Positions 33,135 through 41,737 of a stretch of DNA of 64,000 nucleotides are shown here, piece after piece (positions within the stretch are counted from its first letter, which is position 1; each line of letters opens with the position of its first letter). The DNA is taken from contig NZ_CP108046.1 of NCBI RefSeq assembly GCF_041435115.1, forward strand, positions 5,270,001 through 5,334,000. Direction: 5' to 3'. The position numbers were made by a program, and so were the translations under genes. Below the pieces are notes generated by a model that did not search any database, had not been told where the DNA came from, and saw only the letters and a program-made list of their open reading frames with translations. This DNA is from Streptomyces sp. NBC_00289 (lineage in GTDB: Bacteria > Actinomycetota > Actinomycetes > Streptomycetales > Streptomycetaceae).

Positions 33135-33614
33135 TTACTGCACGTTGGCGTTGGCGAAAGAGTTCGACTGGCTGTTGGCCTGGGTGCACTCGACGCCCCG
33201 GGTCTGGGAGGCGGCAAGCAGGGCAACCGGGACGTTCGCGTCGAGCAGGGTCTGCGGGCTGCACTCCTGGTAAGGACGGAACAGGTTGGCCTGCCCCGCC
33301 GAAGCACCCTGTCCCTTCTGCGGCGCTTCAGGAGAGATCTGCGGGCTGATCTGCGGATTCAGCTGCGGGTTGACCTGCGGGGAAACCTGAGTGCCGCGCG
33401 ACGGTGCCTGCTGCTGCGGAGCCGAGGAGCCGTAGGTCTGCGCGGTCGCCTGAGCGGAGGACGCCGAGGTGGCTTGGGCGTCGGGCTGTGAAATCGGCGG
33501 CGGAGCAGCGCCGTTGGGGGTGGACGGGGTAACAGCGGAGCTTGGGCCGGCGCCGACGCCGGACAGGCCGCCGGCTGCTGCGACGACGAGCGCGACCTTG
33601 TGAAGCTTGCGCAT
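33135..33614 (-). CDS. Secreted repeat protein with C-terminal rodlin-like module
   Basis: 159 residues. The signal peptide MRKLHKVALVVAAAGGLSGV is almost the same as that of the divergent gene at 34071. The mature middle is Ser/Gln/Ala/Pro-rich with PQVNPQLNPQISPQ units, and the last 50 residues carry FRPYQECSPQTLLDANVPVA and a second cysteine (VECTQANSQSNSF), homologous to the protein at 30091. It therefore combines a stalk and a putative assembly module. Confidence 0.75.
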   Translation of the reverse strand: MRKLHKVALVVAAAGGLSGVGAGPSSAVTPSTPNGAAPPPISQPDAQATSASSAQATAQTYGSSAPQQQAPSRGTQVSPQVNPQLNPQISPQISPEAPQKGQGASAGQANLFRPYQECSPQTLLDANVPVALLAASQTRGVECTQANSQSNSFANANVQ

Positions 33615-34070
33615 GAGTTCCTCGGCTCTTCAATTGACCTGTGCACGGGAGCTAATAGCCGATGGGGAGCGCAGCCTTCGCTGTCCTTTGGTGCCCTCTT
33701 CGGCTGCGATGGGCCATCCCTATCGCCCCGTGGGGAACGAAATGAACATGGACTCGATACGGGTGCGGGGGTGAGGTCACCCATTTTGATGCAAGGCGTG
33801 CGCGCCGTGACGCTCGCATCGGTTGACGGCAAATGGGTGACGAGACGTCGAGTGCCGTGACTGCGGCCCCGAAACCTCGTTCCTCGAAGGAGAGGGCAGC
33901 GACCGTAAATCTTCACTGGTGGAGGCTCGGCTGTCAGCTCCGATACAAAGTCCGCGTGCTCCTCGAAATAACCGTTGCCTCCGGCGCGATGCGAGTAACG
34001 CACCAACTGCACGCGTGACCGCACTGAATGCAATGGACTCACATTTCAGGTACGAAGGGCCGAGGGATTC
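33615..34070. other. Shared divergent promoter region of two secreted-protein genes
   Basis: 456 bases without a credible gene. It separates two genes with matching signal peptides pointing apart; the leaders show similar GCCGAGGAACTC and GCCGAGGGATTC ribosome sites before their ATG codons. Confidence 0.45.
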
Positions 34071-34694
34071 ATGCGGAAGCTTCACAAGGCCGCGCTCGTC
34101 GTCGCAGCGGCCAGCGGTTTGGCCGGCATCGGCGCCGGCAGCAGCTATGCCAACACCCCCGTGGGGCAGCCCGGTGCCACTCCGGCATCGGTTCCGGATC
34201 AGCCAATTGCTCCGGCCGCAGCTCCCCAACCTGCCCCACAGGCCGTCCCGTCAGGACCACAACAGACCGGATACGCCTCGGCCTCGGCCTCATCGCAGGG
34301 AACGGCCCAAGCCTCCAACTCGCCGTACCCGCAACAGGCCGCCCCAGCACAGCCGGCGCAGGCCGCAATCGCACAGCCGGTGCAGGCCGCCCCAGCACAG
34401 CCGGTGCAGGCCGCAATCGCACAGCCGGTGCAGGCCGCCCCGCCACCAGTCGTGCCGCAGGTCATGCCGCAGGTCATGCCGCAAGTGGCCCCGCAGGTAG
34501 CAATGCCCCAGGCGTTCGCCCCGGAGCCCCCGATGTTTGTCGCCCCGCAGGTGAACCCGCAGGTCAACCCTCAGGTGAACCCGCTGCTCAACCCGACGAT
34601 CACGCCCGCGAGCGCGCCGCAGTTGGCTCCCGTCGGCCTCGGACAGCTCGCGGCGCCCCCCGTCGGACAACTGGGACTTCCCCGACTCGGCTGA
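34071..34694 (+). CDS. Secreted Pro/Gln/Ala/Val repeat protein
   Basis: 207 residues. Signal peptide MRKLHKAALVVAAASGLAGI. The rest is low complexity: repeats of QPVQAA(P/I)AQ, then PQVMPQVMPQVAPQV, then NPQVNPQVNPLLNP. The NPQVNP units are shared with the gene at 33135. No cysteines and no anchor. It is likely a stalk or matrix protein at the cell surface; nothing more can be said. Confidence 0.65.
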   Translation: MRKLHKAALVVAAASGLAGIGAGSSYANTPVGQPGATPASVPDQPIAPAAAPQPAPQAVPSGPQQTGYASASASSQGTAQASNSPYPQQAAPAQPAQAAIAQPVQAAPAQPVQAAIAQPVQAAPPPVVPQVMPQVMPQVAPQVAMPQAFAPEPPMFVAPQVNPQVNPQVNPLLNPTITPASAPQLAPVGLGQLAAPPVGQLGLPRLG

Positions 34695-34767
34695 CAGCCC
34701 GCGCCCTGCACATCCTCAGTCTTGACTCGACATGTTAGATCTTCACACTTCACTAACGGAGCTTCGA

Positions 34768-35055
34768 ATGCGCAAGTTGCACAAGGTAGTCCTCCTGAGC
34801 GCCCTCCTCAGCGGTGTCGGCTCCTTGGGCGCCAACACCGCCTTCGCGCACGGCGAACCGGGCCACGACGGCGGCGACGGCGTCGACATCACGCAGGGCA
34901 TCGAGTGCCGCTCGCACGACATGAACATCGAGGTGCTCGGCAGCGTCGGAGCCCTCACCGGCCTGGCCGGCAACCTGCTGAACGGAGAAGGGGCCGCGGG
35001 TGCGCAGCAGAGCCGCCTGGGTTCCGACATGGGGTGCAACAGCCGGGCGTTCTGA
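34768..35055 (+). CDS. Small secreted protein, C-x-SHD / MGCN family, member 3
   Basis: 95 residues from ATG 34768. Signal peptide MRKLHKVVLLSALLSGVGSL ending AFA, acidic start (HGEPGHDGGDG), then VDITQGIECRSHDMNIEVLG, TGLAGNLLNGEGAAGAQ, GSDMGCNSRAF. It lies on the opposite strand from its two paralogues. AACGGAGC precedes the start. Confidence 0.75.
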   Translation: MRKLHKVVLLSALLSGVGSLGANTAFAHGEPGHDGGDGVDITQGIECRSHDMNIEVLGSVGALTGLAGNLLNGEGAAGAQQSRLGSDMGCNSRAF

Positions 35056-35303
35056 CCGACCTCGAACTCGCGCCCTCCATTGAGCCGGCGCAGCGCCCCT
35101 GCCTTCACGCGTGGTGCAAGGCCTTTGCCCGCAAACCGTTTCGAGCCGGTCGGCACCATCACTGCATGGGGTTGCACGGAGACGGCGTGGACGCGTGAAG
35201 CGTTCGCGCCGCCTCAGTTTCCCCTGTGCTCGCGCCGCCTCCCCGCCAAGGCCGACGATCCACAGACTCTGGCCGCTTGTCGGCGACCTGCCCAGGCAGG
35301 GAC

Positions 35304-35540
35304 TCACGCCGGATACGGAAGGTTCGTCAGCGCGAGTTTGGCCGTATCGATCACGACCGTGATGTCGGTGATCCGGCCGTCGACGACGGTGAACGCGAGG
35401 ATCGGGCTACTCCGGACGGAGGGTCGACGGTCAGTGTCACCTCGGGGTCGAGCACCCGCAGCACCTACTCGAAGTCGCCGTGGCGACCGGCCGGCAAGGT
35501 CTGGACCACCTCTCGGTGCTCCTGTCCGACGCCGGTCGGC
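35304..35540 (-). pseudogene. Remnant of a SigJ/ECF41-type sigma factor, SnoaL-like end
   Basis: On the minus strand the final 30 residues read ILAFTVVDGRITDITVVID, the standard close of ECF41-type sigma factors with a SnoaL-like C-terminal domain. Just upstream, in another frame, VLRVLDPEVTLTVD follows an in-frame stop after GRHGDFE. The rest of the sigma factor is gone. The sequence is decayed by at least one frameshift and one stop. The stretch 35056-35832 holds no other gene. Confidence 0.6.
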
Positions 35541-35789
35541 GAGACGGACAAGCGGCTGTACCGCGTGGTCGCCTGGCGTGAGCGCCCTTGTACACCGATT
35601 CGGAGTGACTGCTCTGCCCTGACCATGGCCACCACCCGGCCCCCGGAGGTCGCGCCTGACGAGCGTCGGGGATGACGCCCCCACAGACGAGACTGGGAAA
35701 CGTCAGTCGAGGCCGTGGACCGAAGCTTTCCTCGGCCTCGCTGTCTGCCTGCTCATCCACCGCGTACAACGGCTTGGACAGGGCCAGTA

Positions 35790-35817
35790 AGCCCCATCGG
35801 ACACGCCCGATGGGGCT
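35790..35817 (-). terminator. Terminator of the chaplin gene
   Basis: AGCCCCATCGG and CCGATGGGGCT form an 11-bp stem with a 6-base loop, beginning 16 bases past the chaplin stop. Confidence 0.75.
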
Positions 35818-35832
35818 GTACCGGCTTCCGGA

Positions 35833-36519
35833 TCAGTGGTTTGGACGGAAGCGGCGGTACAAGATCGAACCCGTGAGGAGGAACGCGGCACCACTGGCGA
35901 CGGCAGACACCGTCAGATCCGCTCCTGTGTGGGCCAGCGTGGACGTCGCCGTATCCGGGATGCCCGGAACGGCCCGATGCCGGGAGGCCGGGGGGTGCGA
36001 CACTGAGGGCTTCGGGGCCGGAGTCTGCCGGCGGACGTGGGGGCGAGAGTGGTCACCGCCGTTGACCGACTGGTTGCCGATCGCCGGGTTGCCCACGCCG
36101 ACCGCGTTGACACTGTTTCCAGAAACGTTCAGTGGCAGATCGATCGGGAGCTGCAAACCGTTGCCTGAGATCAGCCCGGGCGAGTCCGCGACGCGGCTGT
36201 CGGCCGACGCTTCGCCCGACGAGTCCGATCCGCCGCCGGATTCCGCACCGTCGGCTTTCACCGCGTCGTTGTTCTTACACACGTTGCCCATGGCCGGGTT
36301 GAGCAGCCCCACGACGTCCACCGTGTTGCCGCACAGGTTCACCGGCACAGACAGCGGAACCTGGACGTTGTTCCCGGAGAGCACCCCGGGCGAACCTGCC
36401 GCCGTACCCGCGGCGTCAGCACCGTCGGCCGCGAAGACGGCGGACGTGGGAAGTGCCACGGCCATCGCGCCGGACGCGGCGGCAATAGCGAGCACACGGT
36501 TTCGAGTAGCCCGTCTCAT
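35833..36519 (-). CDS. Long chaplin with two chaplin domains and a sortase signal
   Basis: 228 residues. Signal peptide ends near VFAADG. Domain 1 (GSPGVLSGNNVQVPLSVPVN to GNVCKNN) has both cysteines; domain 2 (SPGLISGNGLQLPIDLPLNV to GNQSVN) has none. A Pro/His-rich spacer leads to LAHTG, a hydrophobic helix (VSAVASGAAFLLTGSILY) and RRFRPNH, a class E sortase anchor. This is the architecture of the long chaplins ChpA-C, hydrophobic amyloid-forming coat proteins of aerial hyphae and spores. Confidence 0.93.
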   Translation of the reverse strand: MRRATRNRVLAIAAASGAMAVALPTSAVFAADGADAAGTAAGSPGVLSGNNVQVPLSVPVNLCGNTVDVVGLLNPAMGNVCKNNDAVKADGAESGGGSDSSGEASADSRVADSPGLISGNGLQLPIDLPLNVSGNSVNAVGVGNPAIGNQSVNGGDHSRPHVRRQTPAPKPSVSHPPASRHRAVPGIPDTATSTLAHTGADLTVSAVASGAAFLLTGSILYRRFRPNH

Positions 36520-36567
36520 AGATCATTACCTTCCTCACAGCACCGCGGGTACTCACCCGCACATCTG

Positions 36568-36595
36568 CAAACGCTGTAGAGGCAGCAGGGTTATG
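36568..36595 (-). promoter_or_regulatory. Candidate BldN-type promoter of the chaplin gene
   Basis: On the minus strand CATAAC (-35) and CGTTTG (-10) are exactly 16 bases apart, about 50 bases before the start codon. The known BldN consensus is close to CGTAAC-N16-CGTTGA, and chaplin genes are BldN targets in S. coelicolor. This is a visual match with three differences. Confidence 0.5.
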
Positions 36596-37453
36596 GCATA
36601 CCGCCGTCCAAGTCGCTGTGCTGGGCTAAGAGGTCCCGGCAGAAGCCGTCGATGATGTGACTGTCGGTCTGGTTGCTCATTGCTTTTGTCGTGCCGAAGA
36701 GGCTTTCGCGGCCGTGAATCGCTTCGCATGAACTGTGATCGCTCATCGAGGGTTCATCGAGGCCGGCTCACCGACCACGCCTCGCGGGGGCGACTGCTCG
36801 TCCGCTGGGCTCGGCGGGGATGTGCACCGCCTCTGCCGGGCTCCGCATGAGGGAGGCCGCCCAGGCACGCCTGAGAACGAGGGCGACGGAATCTCCGGGG
36901 CCGACCGGCCCCGGAGACTCTCCCCGGATCACCCTCTGCCTCCTCCCCAACGACCCAGTCGCGCCCCGGTCACGCCGCCCCCGTCGGGGTGCGTCTCTGG
37001 GGTGTCAGTGGTCACGGGCCATTGAGCAGGTGGCCGTCGAGCATCCCGCGGTCCGCCGGACCTGGGTGGACTGTGAGGCGGCGGTGCGCGATTTCCTCGG
37101 CGTGCTGACCGGGGAAGCCTGTCGAGCAGCCGTCGCAATGCAAGCGCTTCGCTGTTGCGCGAACTGGCGGGGTCGTACTGGTCTTCGACCACTTCGGTCA
37201 GCTTCTGGTCTCTGTCTGTTGGACAGATGGTGGTATCTCGGCGAATCCTATTTGCAGACCAAGGATATGTGAGAAGACAAGCCGCTCGACCCATAAGTGC
37301 CGAGACGCGGATGACATAAATTAAGAAACGCTCTCCTCAACGTTTCCCTCGGGTCAGGGTCACTCGTTTGCTGCGCATCTGGAGGATAGGGGGCTGCGTT
37401 AGCGGGATATGACGAAAGCAAGGCCCCATGGCTTGCCCCACCGCCACGCGGGG
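36596..37453. other. Region without a credible gene
   Basis: Open frames here (for example 36820-37272 plus and 36929-37294 minus) change composition along their length and have no clear starts. The sequence has more A/T than its surroundings and may be the relic of an old insertion. Confidence 0.4.
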
Positions 37454-37693
37454 ATGGATAAACTGTCTGCCAGTCGTGATGTGGTAGTGAGGAAATACAC
37501 TTACGTGCCTGGTCTGGCACACTCGGCGCTCGAGTCGCATGGCACCTTGCACGGGAAGGGTGCGTGGAACGGACCTCAGGTCACCCAGACCCTGCTCCGC
37601 GAGTTCCTCGCGCTGCTGGAGGCTGCCCAAGAGGAACTCAATCAGCGCTGGGACGCTCAGGAAAAGTCCGGCTGTCACGCGAACCGCGTGTGA
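37454..37693 (+). CDS. Small hypothetical protein upstream of the DUF2637 gene
   Basis: Up to 79 residues from ATG 37454; a GTG at RKYTYVPGLAHSALESHG is also possible. It has a central helix (LLREFLALLEAAQEELNQ) and no signal peptide. It ends 14 bases before the next gene and is probably cotranscribed. Function unknown. Confidence 0.5.
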   Translation: MDKLSASRDVVVRKYTYVPGLAHSALESHGTLHGKGAWNGPQVTQTLLREFLALLEAAQEELNQRWDAQEKSGCHANRV

Positions 37694-37707
37694 CGGGAGC
37701 GGATTCC

Positions 37708-38478
37708 ATGAATAACGACTATGCGGATCTCTCCTATGCGCGCCGCGAATGGCATTCCGACGCATACCCTTATGGGTCGGCCACTGACTGGCACGGAAGT
37801 CCTGTCGACGCCCTTTACCCGGAGGTTCCGCCGGTACCTCCCCTCGACTCGGGCTGGGACCCGGTTGAGGAACTTGCCTATCTCTTGCAGGAGGCCGTTC
37901 CGGCGGGGCAGGGGGCCGGGGCCTCGCCACCTCGCAGTGAGTCGCCATCCGGGATCGAATTCACCGATCCGATGGAGGGCCTGGCACAGATCACCGCTCA
38001 GCTTCCGCCCATCCGGCGCTCTTCTGCCGGGCACCGGAAAACCCGAGCCGGAAAACTCCGACTCAGGTGGTTGCAGACCGGTAGCTTCGTCATCGTCGCA
38101 TTCGTTGCCGTCATTGTGGCAATGGTCAGTGTTTTCGGCGGCATGGTGGCCTACGAACCTCTGCAGAACATCTCGTCCGGCACGACGAGCGGAATGATCC
38201 CTCAGTGGCCTCTTCTCGTGTATGGCCCCTGGATGGTGGCGTCTCTCTCCATCCTGCGAACTGCCTTGCATCAACGCCGAGCTTTGCACTCATGGTTCAT
38301 CGTTCTGCTGTTCTCCTCCGTCGCGATCATGCTGTGCGTGGCTCAGGCCGACCGGACCTTCACCGGTATCGCCGGAGCCGCTCTACCCGCCCTCGCGTCC
38401 CTGGCGTGCTTTCAGCAACTCGTCCGACAAATCACACTGACTCTGCCGCCGCGGCAGGCGCCCCGGCACCGCCAGTAG
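37708..38478 (+). CDS. Chromosomal DUF2637 membrane protein
   Basis: 256 residues. A polar Tyr/Asp/Pro-rich front of ~110 residues, then four hydrophobic helices (FVIVAFVAVIVAMVSVFGGM, WPLLVYGPWMVASLSILRTAL, WFIVLLFSSVAIMLCVAQA, FTGIAGAALPALASLACFQQ), the DUF2637 domain. Relatives include the AICE protein at 3921 in this window but similarity is limited to the domain. Role unknown; members occur in spread-type and developmental contexts. Confidence 0.75.
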   Translation: MNNDYADLSYARREWHSDAYPYGSATDWHGSPVDALYPEVPPVPPLDSGWDPVEELAYLLQEAVPAGQGAGASPPRSESPSGIEFTDPMEGLAQITAQLPPIRRSSAGHRKTRAGKLRLRWLQTGSFVIVAFVAVIVAMVSVFGGMVAYEPLQNISSGTTSGMIPQWPLLVYGPWMVASLSILRTALHQRRALHSWFIVLLFSSVAIMLCVAQADRTFTGIAGAALPALASLACFQQLVRQITLTLPPRQAPRHRQ

Positions 38479-38889
38479 CGCCGCAACCTCACGTACGCAG
38501 GGCCTTCCGCCTTCTCAAGCAAAGAACGATGTCGGGTTCACTGCGCCCTTCCTGGCCATTGCCGCGCTGTGCCGTGCCCAGTCCGGGAGCCGCGGGGGAA
38601 TTTCTGCCGAGTCGGCGACGCCCGCGGACGTCGAGATCACGTCCCAGGGCTTTGAGGACCACGAGGTGTGGGGGCCGCATGAAGACCTCGCTTCCGGCCA
38701 CGCGCTCCCGCGCCGCCTCGCGCAGGACCTGACGACCGCCAGATCAAGTACCTCGACCTGGGCCGGCTCCGTGCCTTGGCCCGTCGGCCGCGTCGGCTGC
38801 ACCAGCGGCCCGCCGTGCGCGTTCCACCATTCGGCCTCATCCTGAGAGCCGGGCCACGAAGCCCACAGACCGACCTGCCGGGAGGTTCT
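38479..38889. other. Decayed sequence, no intact gene
   Basis: A plus-strand frame from about 38525 shows fragments such as ITSQGFEDHEVWGPHEDL but soon loses protein-like composition. It is probably the relic of a gene that I cannot identify. Confidence 0.35.
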
Positions 38890-39033
38890 GTGATCTTGCT
38901 TGCCCTGCTCCTGCCGGTCGTGATGATGGCCTTCCTGCTCGCTGCGGACGCGCTCGAAGACCTCCTCTTCCCGGGCCCAGCAGCCCACGACGTCGCCCCT
39001 GTGGACGACAGCGCGCGGATCGACGCACCCTGA
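38890..39033 (+). CDS. Small single-helix membrane protein
   Basis: 47 residues: ILLALLLPVVMMAFLLAADA helix, then EDLLFPGPAAHDVAP and an Asp-rich end. GGAGG at 38881-38885 is four bases before the GTG, which supports expression. Similar one-helix proteins with an LFP motif are common in Streptomyces; function unknown. Confidence 0.6.
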   Translation: MILLALLLPVVMMAFLLAADALEDLLFPGPAAHDVAPVDDSARIDAP

Positions 39034-40040
39034 CGGCGCCCTGCCAGGCCTGCGGGCTCCCGCGCCGTCGATCAGGTCCGAGGCCGGGGCCTGGAGCAGT
39101 GATGTCCGTCAGCTTTGACTCCCAGGGTCACCGTTGGCGTCGGCGAGCAGCAGGTTGCAGTTGACGCTGTCTCGCCGTCTTCTGCCCTGCCCTGACCGGC
39201 GGGGGCGGGCTGCTGCATCGCGTCGTCGACAGGGCACCCCGGTCGGGGCGGCCTGCCGGATCGTCATCCTCGAAGACCGGGTCGAGGAAGCCCAGCGCAT
39301 CAACGCCGACAACCACCGGACAGGGTGGCCCGGGCCTCATTCGACGAAAGCGGCCTGAAGAGAGCGAGCCCGTGACCGGGGAGCTGAGCGGCACCCGCCG
39401 GCCGCTGTCACCGGACGGTGAAGCCGGCTGCCTTGGTGTCGAGGGTGGTGGTGCCGTTCTCTGCTTCGGCCAGGACGGCGAAAACCCGGCCTGAGTAAGG
39501 GGCGCGCGGGTGTGCCCGGTTCACTCCGTGAGGGCCCGGCGGGCGAGCTCGTCGATGGGTGGGTCCTGGAGTCGTTGGTAGGCGGTGCCGTTTCCTTCGC
39601 AGGACAGCACGGTGGCCTCGTCCTGGAGCCGTCGTGGTGGTAGTCGAGTACGGCGTGGACCAGGCGCCGCGCACAGCATCGCGGGTGGGGGAGGGGCCCC
39701 GGGGGCCGGGCAGACCGTTCGGGGCCCCTCGTCTGCGTACGCGACCACGGGTGTCGTCCTGTACGCGTCGTCGTGCCCAACGCCCGACAGTGCAGAAAGG
39801 TTACGTCGCACCGCGGAGCGTCAACCGCACGAGCGCAAAGACAGCCCTGCGCCGGACGCGGCCTGCCTCGGGTCATCCGTTGCGTGGTGGCCGCAGCGGC
39901 GAAGGCAGGTCGGGCAGACCCTGACGTTTCCCAAGGTGTTGCGGAGCGTCAGCCGCTTGAGCGCGTTTCCTGGTTGACGTGCTGTTGCACCTCGTGAGGA
40001 GATCACTCGCACATTCGAATCTTGGAAGGGGTCACACCCG
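39034..40040. other. Decayed intergenic region
   Basis: About 1 kb with overlapping open frames on both strands but none with a convincing start, ribosome site and composition. Minus-strand fragments such as GRVFAVLAEAENGTTTLDTK hint at a lost gene. A short imperfect direct repeat (GCGGAGCGTCA-CCGC) occurs near 39815 and 39942. Confidence 0.4.
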
Positions 40041-40334
40041 ATGCACTGGTACGCGGCAGCGCAACTGTCGTCACCTGAGACGTACTTCCAGACCGCAGCG
40101 TTCTGTCTTGTCGTGGCAGTGACGCTCATCGCGGTCGGTCGTCACCAGCGCCGAACAGGGCGCAGCATCATCAACCCGGACAGGCCTGTACGTGTGGCCG
40201 ACGTCTTGCTCCCCGAAGCGCAGCCACGCAAGAGCAAGCGGGTGACGGGCCGGATCTACCTCTTCTTCGGTTGGTTCCTGGTCCTGGGCGTGGTCATCAA
40301 CCTGATCAACGGCATCAGGGCAGCGCGCGGCTGA
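40041..40334 (+). CDS. Small two-helix membrane protein
   Basis: 97 residues: a helix at ~15-33 (FQTAAFCLVVAVTLIAVG), a basic/proline loop (RRTGRSIINPDRPVRVADVL) and a second helix near the end (IYLFFGWFLVLGVVINLING). GGAAGGGG lies before the ATG. No known family. Confidence 0.6.
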   Translation: MHWYAAAQLSSPETYFQTAAFCLVVAVTLIAVGRHQRRTGRSIINPDRPVRVADVLLPEAQPRKSKRVTGRIYLFFGWFLVLGVVINLINGIRAARG

Positions 40335-40434
40335 CCAGTACCGCGACTCAGGCTGCAGGCGTGAACCACGTACGACCTTTCGCGTGTCGGCGAAACAGTA
40401 AACACGGCCCCCGGACAGCTTCGAGACTTCGACC

Positions 40435-41664
40435 ATGCGCAGCTACCGAACCCTGTTCCGCACCCCGGAGTTCACCCCGTTCCTCCTCTCCTTCGCCGCC
40501 TTCGCCGCGGCCCAGACGATCGGCGGCCTGGCCCTCGGCACGCTGGTCTTCCGGGCCACCGGCTCTCCTTTCCTGTCGGCGGTGAGCATGTTCGGCCCGC
40601 AGCTGGCGCAGTTGCTCGGGGCCGCGTTTCTGCTCTCGGGCGCCGACCGCCTGCCCCCGCGCACGATCCTGACCGGCCTCGCCCTCGCCTTCGCGGCCGG
40701 CACGGCGGTGCTGGCGCTGCCGGGCCTGCCGGTCTGGGCGGTCTTCGCCGTCGTACTCCTGCAGGGACTGGTCGCGTCGCTGGGCGGCGGAGTGCGCGGG
40801 GGACTGCTGAACGAGATCCTGTCCAAGGACGGCTATGTCCTGGGCCGTTCGGTGTTCAACATGCTCTGGGGACTGGTGCAGATGGCCGGGTTCGCGACGG
40901 GCGGCGTACTGCTGACGCTCCTGTCCCCGCGGACCTGCCTGCTCCTCGCGGCGGCGCTGTACGTGGTGTCGGCCCTCGTCAGCCGCCTGGGCTTCACGGC
41001 CCGCCCGCCGCGCTCCTCCGGCCGCCCGTCCGTCTCGGCGACCTGGCGCACCAACGCCCTCCTGTGGTCCTCACGCTCGCGCCGCCTGGCGTACCTGGGC
41101 CTGTGGGTCCCCAACGGACTGGTGGTCGGCGGCGATTCGCTGTACGTCTCCTACGCCCCCGAAGCCGCGGGCACGCTGTACGCGTTCGGGGCGCTGGGCA
41201 TGTTCGTGGGCGACATGGCGGTGGGCCGCCTGGTACCGCCCGCGGTGCGCCCCCGTCTCGCGACCCCGCTGCGCCTGCTGCTGGCGGTTCCCTACCTGTT
41301 CTTCGTCCTACGGCCGGGAGTGGCGCTGTCGGCCGTGGCCGTCACCGTGGCCTCCGTCGGCTTCGCCGCGAGCCTGGTCCTTCAGGAACGCCTGATGTCC
41401 CTCACTCCGGACGATCTGGCGGGCCAGGCCCTCGGCCTCCACGCCACCGGCATGGCCGCCCTGCAGGGCGTCGGTGCCGCCCTCGCCGGCACGCTGGCCC
41501 AACTGACCTCCCCGGCCACGGCGATGACGCTGATGGCGGCCGCATCGGTCACCGTGACCCTGACCCTCGCGGCGCTGGGCAGGCACGACGGACGACGGTC
41601 GGCCGTCACCGGTGCGCGTTCGGGCGTGCCGACGGAATCCGCCGCCACGGACCAGGTGCGGTGA
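40435..41664 (+). CDS. MFS transporter
   Basis: 409 residues with about 12 hydrophobic helices beginning FTPFLLSFAAFAAAQTIGGL. The layout is that of actinomycete MFS efflux proteins; the loop 2-3 signature is degenerate. It ends with a polar Ser/Thr tail. A stable terminator follows directly. Confidence 0.85.
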   Translation: MRSYRTLFRTPEFTPFLLSFAAFAAAQTIGGLALGTLVFRATGSPFLSAVSMFGPQLAQLLGAAFLLSGADRLPPRTILTGLALAFAAGTAVLALPGLPVWAVFAVVLLQGLVASLGGGVRGGLLNEILSKDGYVLGRSVFNMLWGLVQMAGFATGGVLLTLLSPRTCLLLAAALYVVSALVSRLGFTARPPRSSGRPSVSATWRTNALLWSSRSRRLAYLGLWVPNGLVVGGDSLYVSYAPEAAGTLYAFGALGMFVGDMAVGRLVPPAVRPRLATPLRLLLAVPYLFFVLRPGVALSAVAVTVASVGFAASLVLQERLMSLTPDDLAGQALGLHATGMAALQGVGAALAGTLAQLTSPATAMTLMAAASVTVTLTLAALGRHDGRRSAVTGARSGVPTESAATDQVR

Positions 41665-41688
41665 CCCGCAGCGGTGCCGCGCAGGCGA

Positions 41689-41720
41689 GGAGGCCCCGTG
41701 GAGTGATCCACGGGGCCTCC
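41689..41720. terminator. Bidirectional terminator between MFS and lysyl-oxidase genes
   Basis: GGAGGCCCCGTGGA and its complement form a perfect 14-bp stem with loop GTGA between convergent genes. The stem core is the same as that after tRNA-Arg at 25034. Confidence 0.85.
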
Positions 41721-41737
41721 GGTTCGCGCGGTGTCCG

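Noticed and set aside
36820..37272. 150-codon plus-strand frame after the chaplin
   Set aside because: Composition changes abruptly along the frame, no ribosome site, and no recognisable motif.
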